Assembly (NCBI RefSeq): GCF_016811105.1
Contig: NZ_JAFBGM010000002.1
Coordinates: 62,001 to 126,000 of the forward strand
Direction of reading: 5' to 3'
DNA length: 64,000 bases
From: Aurantibacter crassamenti
Lineage (GTDB): Bacteria > Bacteroidota > Bacteroidia > Flavobacteriales > Flavobacteriaceae
The position numbers and the translations under genes are program-made. The number at the start of each line of letters is the position of its first letter. Within the stretch, counting starts at the first letter, position 1. Below the pieces are notes generated by a model, which was not told the DNA's origin, made no database searches, and was given only the letters and a program-made list of their open reading frames with translations. Shown in pieces: positions 59,595-64,000 of this stretch.

Positions 59595-60819
59595 GCAAAT
59601 TATACTACTACTAGTATTGCTAGCGATGGCTCTACCAATAAGTGCTCAAGAAGTAGCTTATAATGGAGACCCAGACCGCTCATTTTTTGTTGCGAGAGAT
59701 CTTGCCTATGAAGGGCACAGAACAGTTGCGAGAGACACATTGACCAATATTTTAACCAAGTATCCTGATTATTCAGATGTTCGAAGCCTATTAGCCAGTA
59801 CCCATAGTTGGGATGGTAATTATGAAATTGCTAGAGTTCAATTCAATAAAATCACGTCTGTTGACCGTTTAAACAAAGAAGCCTGGTTAGCAGCTATAAA
59901 GAATGAACTTTATGCTGAAGAAAGTTATTTAGCATTAGGTATAGCAAATAAGGCACTTACTTATTTACCAAAAGATCCACATATAGCTGTATTGCGTGAT
60001 CGCGCTTTGAAAGATATCGAATCAAAACAAAACGAGGCAAACGCAAAATTAAAAGAGGCATTAGCAAAGACGAAAGAGACAGATATTTTAAAAAACAAAA
60101 TATCAATAAACAACTCTTTTGATTCATTTGATGTCGTATATGACCCAATGATTTATTCAAGCATAAGCTACGGTCGTAAAACAAAGATTGGTGATTTAAT
60201 TACTTCACTTAATTATTCAAACCGATTTGAGACGCACGGGCTTCAATATGAAGTAGACTTTTATCCAAAGTTCTCTGAAACCTTTTATGCATATACGAAT
60301 TATGGTTATTCAAATTCGGCAATCTATCCTAATCATAGGGTAGGTGCTGAATTATATGCCAACCTACCAAAAGCAATAGAAGCTTCCGCTGGTATCCGTT
60401 ATATAAATTTTGACAATGCCGATGCTTTAATTTATACAATGTCATTAGGCCTTTATAGTGGTAACTATTACTTTTCGTTACGCCCTTACGTAACACCGCA
60501 AGACACTGGTAAATACGGAGTCTCAGGTAGTTTTTTAGCCCGTAAATATTTAAAGAACGCTGACAACTATATTGGCGCATCATTCATAATGGGGTACTCA
60601 CCAGAGTTAGAACAACTACGTGACGGCGAAACCTTATTGGCTGAAACAGTGTTGTATATTGAATCACAACGATTACGCTTAGAATACCAATTTCCTGGTA
60701 AAGTAAGTAGCAATATTTTTAGAACTAATATTGGCTTAACACGGCAAGAGCTCATTTTTGACAGCGATAATTACTACTGGTCATTCTCTGCAGGTTTAAC
60801 ATGTGAAGTGAAGTTTTAA
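59581..60819 (+). CDS. YaiO family outer-membrane beta-barrel protein
   Basis: A 412-residue protein with a signal peptide (about 1-23, cleavage after A-Q-E), a TPR-like helical part (about 30-150: PDYSDVRSLLASTHSWDGNYEIARVQFNKI), a Lys/Ala-rich linker and a C-terminal barrel (about 170-412: YSSISYGRKTKIGDLITSLNYSNRF, ending in VKF). YaiO-type proteins are found with polysaccharide export and the PgaA-like TPR plus barrel layout is similar. It is the last gene of the operon, overlapping the previous one by 14 bases; ATG at 59587 is an alternative start. Confidence 0.88.
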   Translation: MKMSKQIILLLVLLAMALPISAQEVAYNGDPDRSFFVARDLAYEGHRTVARDTLTNILTKYPDYSDVRSLLASTHSWDGNYEIARVQFNKITSVDRLNKEAWLAAIKNELYAEESYLALGIANKALTYLPKDPHIAVLRDRALKDIESKQNEANAKLKEALAKTKETDILKNKISINNSFDSFDVVYDPMIYSSISYGRKTKIGDLITSLNYSNRFETHGLQYEVDFYPKFSETFYAYTNYGYSNSAIYPNHRVGAELYANLPKAIEASAGIRYINFDNADALIYTMSLGLYSGNYYFSLRPYVTPQDTGKYGVSGSFLARKYLKNADNYIGASFIMGYSPELEQLRDGETLLAETVLYIESQRLRLEYQFPGKVSSNIFRTNIGLTRQELIFDSDNYYWSFSAGLTCEVKF

Positions 60820-60941
60820 AATCTGATCCGACGAATTGCAACAATATTCGATGAATTACACAACGTTAAAATACCGTTAAACGTGGCTCCCATAAGATAT
60901 GTGGTTTTCACAACTAAAATTGAGAGGTTGACCACAATTTA

Positions 60942-60972
60942 TTGTTTCGATTGGTGGTTCTTAATATGTTTA
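60942..60972 (+). promoter_or_regulatory. Candidate promoter of the small-protein pair
   Basis: A TTG (60942-60944) and TATGTTTA (60965-60972) separated by 20 bases, close to the Bacteroidota -33/-7 layout, with the last -7 base off-consensus. Upstream lie direct CGTTAAA words near 60864 and 60875. Confidence 0.35.
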
Positions 60973-61037
60973 CTAAACCAAAAACATAGAAACCCAAATC
61001 ATTACCGTTTAGTCGGAAACAAAAACCCTCAATAATT

Positions 61038-61136
61038 ATGCTTTACGATACCTACGGGGAAGAGTACCTAGACTTCCTACAAGAATTAAACGAAATTTTG
61101 AGTATTAACGAATTGGCTGAACTTGACTACATGTAG
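61038..61136 (+). CDS. Small protein 1 of a tandem related pair (32 residues)
   Basis: A 32-codon frame: MLYDTYGEEYLDFLQEL then NEILSINELAELDYM, acidic and predicted to form one amphipathic helix with no signal or membrane segment. Residues 10-31 align without gaps with residues 11-32 of the next small frame: Y-L-D-F-L-Q-E-L-N-E-I-L against Y-L-N-F-I-E-D-L-N-D-I-L. Conservative changes at nearly every position indicate both are translated. No known family. It follows the exopolysaccharide-type operon by 218 bases and has its own candidate promoter. Function unknown. Confidence 0.6.
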   Translation: MLYDTYGEEYLDFLQELNEILSINELAELDYM

Positions 61137-61169
61137 TTAATTTAAGGCCTTCAATCTAAATCAAAAATC

Positions 61170-61271
61170 ATGGCAAATTTGAACCCAGACAACGCAGCTT
61201 ATTTAAACTTCATTGAAGATTTAAATGACATTTTAATTGATTTTAATATCAGTAAATTGAGTTATTCTTAA
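61170..61271 (+). CDS. Small protein 2 of a tandem related pair (33 residues)
   Basis: A 33-codon frame: MANLNPDNAAYLNFIEDL then NDILIDFNISKLSYS. It starts 33 bases after the first small gene and its residues 11-32 align with that one. The composition is acidic with regularly spaced Leu/Ile/Phe, as for a helix with one hydrophobic face. A terminator begins 14 bases after the stop, which supports a short dicistronic transcript. No known family; could be a peptide signal, a regulator or a toxin-like small protein. Confidence 0.6.
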   Translation: MANLNPDNAAYLNFIEDLNDILIDFNISKLSYS

Positions 61272-61285
61272 ATAGAATGAGTTGT

Positions 61286-61329
61286 ACAAATTAAAAAGCC
61301 CCGACACTAGTCGAGGCTTTTTAATTTGT
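61286..61329. terminator. Bidirectional terminator between small proteins and rpoD
   Basis: Long arms ending in AAAAAGCC-C-CGAC / GTCG-A-GGCTTTTT (one mismatch) with the stem extending into ACAAATT / AATTTGT. A- and T-runs flank it on both sides. Confidence 0.9.
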
Positions 61330-61342
61330 ATAGAATTTTATT

Positions 61343-62206
61343 CTATCCTAAATAAGTCTTTAACAATTTGCTACGCGAATTATGACGCAATTTACGAATT
61401 GCCTTTTCTCTAATTTGACGTACTCTTTCACGTGTTAAATCAAAGGTTTGACCAATTTCAGCCAAAGTCATTGATTGTTGGTCTCCAATTCCATAATACA
61501 ACTTCACAACATCAGCCTCACGAGGAGACAACGTCTCTAAAGCCCTATTAATTTCTGTATTTAAAGACTGTTGCATTAACAGCTTATCAGGCTTAGGTGA
61601 TTCACCAGAACGTAAAACGTCATATAAATTTGAATCTTCACCTTCACGAAGTGGTGCATCCATAGAAACGTGACGTCCTGAATTTTTCATTGACTGTTTA
61701 ACTTCACTAACAGTCATTTCTAATTCTTTCGCAATTTCTTCTGCAGAAGGTGGTCTTTCATGTGCTTGTTCTAAATAAGAGAAAGTCTTTTTAATCTTAT
61801 TAATCGAACCAATTTTGTTTAATGGTAAACGTACAACTCTTGATTGCTCAGCTAATGCCTGTAAAATGGATTGTCTGATCCACCATACAGCATACGATAT
61901 AAATTTGAACCCTCTGGTCTCATCAAAGCGTTTTGCGGCCTTAACAAGTCCTAAATTGCCTTCATTTATTAAATCGGGTAGTTTTAATCCTTGGTTTTGA
62001 TACTGTTTGGCAACAGAGACAACAAATCTTAAATTGGCTGTAGTTAATTTCTCGAGAGCTATTTGATCACCAGTACGAATTCGTTGCGCTAATTCAACTT
62101 CTTCACTGGCTGTTATTAAATCAATTTTACTGATATCTTGCAAGTACTTATCGAGTGATTTTGATTCTCTATTGGTTACCTGCTTGATAATCTTTAGTTG
62201 CCTCAT
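61343..62206 (-). CDS. rpoD: Primary sigma factor RpoD (sigma-70, Bacteroidota form)
   Basis: A 287-residue sigma factor of the short form that is normal in Bacteroidota (no long region 1.1). Region 1.2/2: [31 protein letters not shown]; region 2: [68 protein letters not shown]; region 3: [19 protein letters not shown]; region 4: [50 protein letters not shown]. It recognises the TAnnTTTG-type promoters noted elsewhere in this window. Convergent with the small-protein pair. Confidence 0.97.
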   Translation of the reverse strand: MRQLKIIKQVTNRESKSLDKYLQDISKIDLITASEEVELAQRIRTGDQIALEKLTTANLRFVVSVAKQYQNQGLKLPDLINEGNLGLVKAAKRFDETRGFKFISYAVWWIRQSILQALAEQSRVVRLPLNKIGSINKIKKTFSYLEQAHERPPSAEEIAKELEMTVSEVKQSMKNSGRHVSMDAPLREGEDSNLYDVLRSGESPKPDKLLMQQSLNTEINRALETLSPREADVVKLYYGIGDQQSMTLAEIGQTFDLTRERVRQIREKAIRKLRHNSRSKLLKTYLG

Positions 62207-62391
62207 ATATCTATAGTGTATTAATGTGAATAGTATTAGTTCTCATAATACGTCATTATTGCGTCTTTTCCAAGAAAGAAAGAGTTTTCTTATACATAAA
62301 TTATGATAATATGTATAGATTATATACCGTTCGATATTTATTGACCCCAATCGTTTTTTAATACTATTTTTGAAACCATATTCAAGTACAA

Positions 62392-62901
62392 ATGAGTAAG
62401 AGGGCATTAAAAAAATACTTAACAGAACTTCCAAAAGAGGATCTTGAAGAGCAAATGATGGATCTTTATTTGCGATTTCCGGTTGTAAAAGAGTATTATG
62501 ATTTTGTATTTAATCCGAAGGAAGACAAACTTTTACAGCAAGCTAAAGCCAAAATATCTAACGAGTATTTTCCATTAAAGCGAAGAAAAGCAAAAGCTAG
62601 AAGATCTACAGCACAAAAATTCATCAAACACTTTTTAAAATTAGGGGTAGATACCCATTTAATTGCTGATTTAATGTTATACAACTTAGAAATAGCACAG
62701 ACTTTTGAAATGGAAAAAAATGTAGCTGATTCTTTTTATAAAAGCATGCTGAACTCATTTGAGCAAGCAGTACAGTATATTTCTTTAAATGGTATGATTA
62801 CTGACTACAAAGAACGTATTGCTAAAATTTATACCATAACACAAGAGCGTGAATGGTTATTTTCTGAAGGATTTTCAAAAGCACTTGACATTATTGATTA
62901 A
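62392..62901 (+). CDS. DUF6155 family protein
   Basis: A 169-residue helical, basic, cytosolic protein. MSKRALKKYLTELPKEDLEEQMMDLYLRFPVVKEYYDFVFNPKEDKLL is the recognisable family opening. Nothing is known of its role. It is divergent from rpoD across 185 bases, and 12 bases separate it from the D-2-hydroxyacid dehydrogenase gene, so the two are likely cotranscribed. Confidence 0.88.
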   Translation: MSKRALKKYLTELPKEDLEEQMMDLYLRFPVVKEYYDFVFNPKEDKLLQQAKAKISNEYFPLKRRKAKARRSTAQKFIKHFLKLGVDTHLIADLMLYNLEIAQTFEMEKNVADSFYKSMLNSFEQAVQYISLNGMITDYKERIAKIYTITQEREWLFSEGFSKALDIID

Positions 62902-62913
62902 ACAGATAAATTA

Positions 62914-63843
62914 ATGGCGATAGTAATTATAAGACAAGATAATAAAGAGCAGCTTTGGAAAGATGCCCTATTAGCTGCTGATTCAAAATTAGCAGTATAT
63001 ACCTATAAAGAAGAATATAATCCCGATGATATTGACATGGCTCTTATCTGGAAACACCCAGAAGGTTCATTAGCTGAATTTCCCAATTTAAAATGTATTG
63101 CATCAAACGGGGCAGGGGTTGACTATATTTTTGAAGACGACAAAGCTCCCACTCATTTGCCTATTACTAGGGTAGTAGACAAATTTTTAGCAGCTGATAT
63201 GTCAGAACATGTTTTGGCACTTATTTTAGCTTATTTAAAGAACATAGAACATTATAAAGTTGATCAATTCAATAAAATTTGGAAACCCATTCAATACAAA
63301 CGAATCGCTGATTTTAAGATTGGGATTTTAGGGTTCGGTACCTTAGGACAAGTATTAGCTACTGATTTGATAAAATTCGGGTTTAATGTACAAGGATGGT
63401 CAAATTCTAGAAAATCACTAGATAAAGTACAATCTTTTGCTGGGCAAGATGAGTTATCTGAATTTTTAGCTACAACAGAAGTATTAGTTTGCTTATTACC
63501 GTTAACAGAAGAAACTGCAGGAATACTGAATAAAGAACTATTTCAACAACTTCCAAAAAATGCATATATCATAAATGTAGCACGTGGCGGGCATCTTGTT
63601 GATGCCGATTTAATAGAAATGTTAGATAATGGGCATCTTTCGGGCGCCAGCTTAGATGTATATCATCAAGAACCACTTTCAACAGACCATCCGTTTTGGG
63701 AACATCCTAAAGTACATATGACTCCACATTATGCCAGTGTTTCTGACACCAATTCTGTTATACCTCAGATTCTTGAAAACTACCGCAGACTGCAAAATAA
63801 TGAACCACTTTTGAACTTGGTTTCTAAGACTAAAGGCTACTAA
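62914..63843 (+). CDS. D-2-hydroxyacid dehydrogenase (glyoxylate/hydroxypyruvate reductase A-like)
   Basis: A 309-residue NAD(P)-dependent dehydrogenase. The Rossmann motif is GILGFGTLGQVLA (about 143-155). The catalytic trio is visible: Arg in NVARGGHLVD, Glu in DVYHQEPL and His in MTPHYAS. The short N-terminal domain and the LPLTEETAGILN segment fit the GhrA-like group that reduces glyoxylate or hydroxypyruvate. Cytosolic. Likely cotranscribed with the DUF6155 gene 12 bases upstream. Confidence 0.9.
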   Translation: MAIVIIRQDNKEQLWKDALLAADSKLAVYTYKEEYNPDDIDMALIWKHPEGSLAEFPNLKCIASNGAGVDYIFEDDKAPTHLPITRVVDKFLAADMSEHVLALILAYLKNIEHYKVDQFNKIWKPIQYKRIADFKIGILGFGTLGQVLATDLIKFGFNVQGWSNSRKSLDKVQSFAGQDELSEFLATTEVLVCLLPLTEETAGILNKELFQQLPKNAYIINVARGGHLVDADLIEMLDNGHLSGASLDVYHQEPLSTDHPFWEHPKVHMTPHYASVSDTNSVIPQILENYRRLQNNEPLLNLVSKTKGY

Positions 63844-63889
63844 TTTTCAGATTTCGCAGCGAATCCTTCGTTCAAGCATAAATTTCTTT

Positions 63890-63897
63890 TATTTTTG
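63890..63897 (+). promoter_or_regulatory. -7 promoter box near the right edge
   Basis: TATTTTTG matches TAnnTTTG on the plus strand. It probably serves a gene beyond the window; only a 22-codon frame at 63917 follows it here, which I do not call. Confidence 0.4.
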
Positions 63898-64000
63898 CAA
63901 AATTGTGGCCGTTCCTAAATGTTCATAAGTCCACCTTTAAAAATTAAACCCCATTTGTTACTTGGAGATACAAAAAAATACATCTGAAAAGACATTATAC

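Noticed and set aside
51006-60819. A bacterial cellulose or PNAG operon in the classic form
   Set aside because: No PilZ domain, BcsB/Z/C, PgaB deacetylase or PgaD was seen; only the GT2 motif and the TPR-barrel layout are shared.
63917-63985. A 22-codon frame (MFISPPLKIKPHLLLG) behind the promoter box at the right edge
   Set aside because: Too short and without a family or paralogue; the promoter probably serves a gene outside the window.
1-64000. CRISPR arrays, tRNA or rRNA genes and insertion-sequence transposases
   Set aside because: No regularly spaced identical repeats, no tRNA-like cloverleaf ends and no transposase-like proteins were recognised by eye; a covariance search could still find an RNA I missed.

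Overview
The window reads as a chromosome segment from a marine-type member of the Flavobacteriaceae (Bacteroidota). It is AT-rich and carries family-typical genes: a short 287-residue RpoD, a TonB-dependent receptor followed by a DUF4249 lipoprotein, DUF6090, DUF6155, DUF4386 and YaiO proteins. Upstream regions repeatedly show the Bacteroidota promoter box TAnnTTTG, and Shine-Dalgarno sites are rarely obvious. I recognised no tRNA, rRNA, CRISPR array, transposase or integrase.

Left part (about 0.6-30.9 kb) is accessory. Nearly every gene lies on the minus strand, most are short single-gene units, and many are poorly characterised or of cassette-type function: NYN nuclease, cupin, Crp-type regulators, acetyltransferases, SRPBCC, SnoaL/DUF4440, DUF6090, DUF2971 and small membrane proteins. 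Many of the gaps hold divergent members of a roughly 100-230 bp repeat family, always in the same orientation relative to the genes and often ending in short inverted motifs of the GTTRTGY / RCAYAAC type. The arrangement resembles an integron-style cassette array without an integrase. Embedded in it are an exported FAD oxidoreductase with a partner carrying an ApbE-type flavinylation motif (3.1-5.7 kb), a sulfatase, a GC-rich serine hydrolase of likely foreign origin (16.1-17.5 kb), a divergent LysR/MdaB pair, a divergent HxlR/hydrolase pair with two palindromic operators, a candidate graspetide (omega-ester RiPP) locus (26.8-28.7 kb) and a TIR-like protein (29.1-29.9 kb).

Middle part (31-50.8 kb) is mostly conserved chromosome: TonB receptor plus DUF4249, DUF418, DUF1853, a VWA / small membrane protein / MoxR-type AAA set, an OmpR-type two-component system divergent from a spondin-domain lipoprotein, truA, a cysteine-synthesis pair (serine acetyltransferase and CysM), DUF2461, a hotdog thioesterase and an M19 dipeptidase lipoprotein.

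Right part (51-60.8 kb) is one tightly packed plus-strand operon: hybrid histidine kinase, single-domain response regulator, membrane-anchored HEAT-repeat protein, processive GT2 glycosyltransferase (QxxRW), membrane LtaS/sulfatase-fold protein with an altered metal site and C-terminal TPRs, and a TPR-YaiO outer-membrane barrel. It looks like a regulated exopolysaccharide or envelope-polymer system. Just after it, two tandem related genes of 32 and 33 codons precede a bidirectional terminator and the convergent rpoD. DUF6155 and a D-2-hydroxyacid dehydrogenase close the window.
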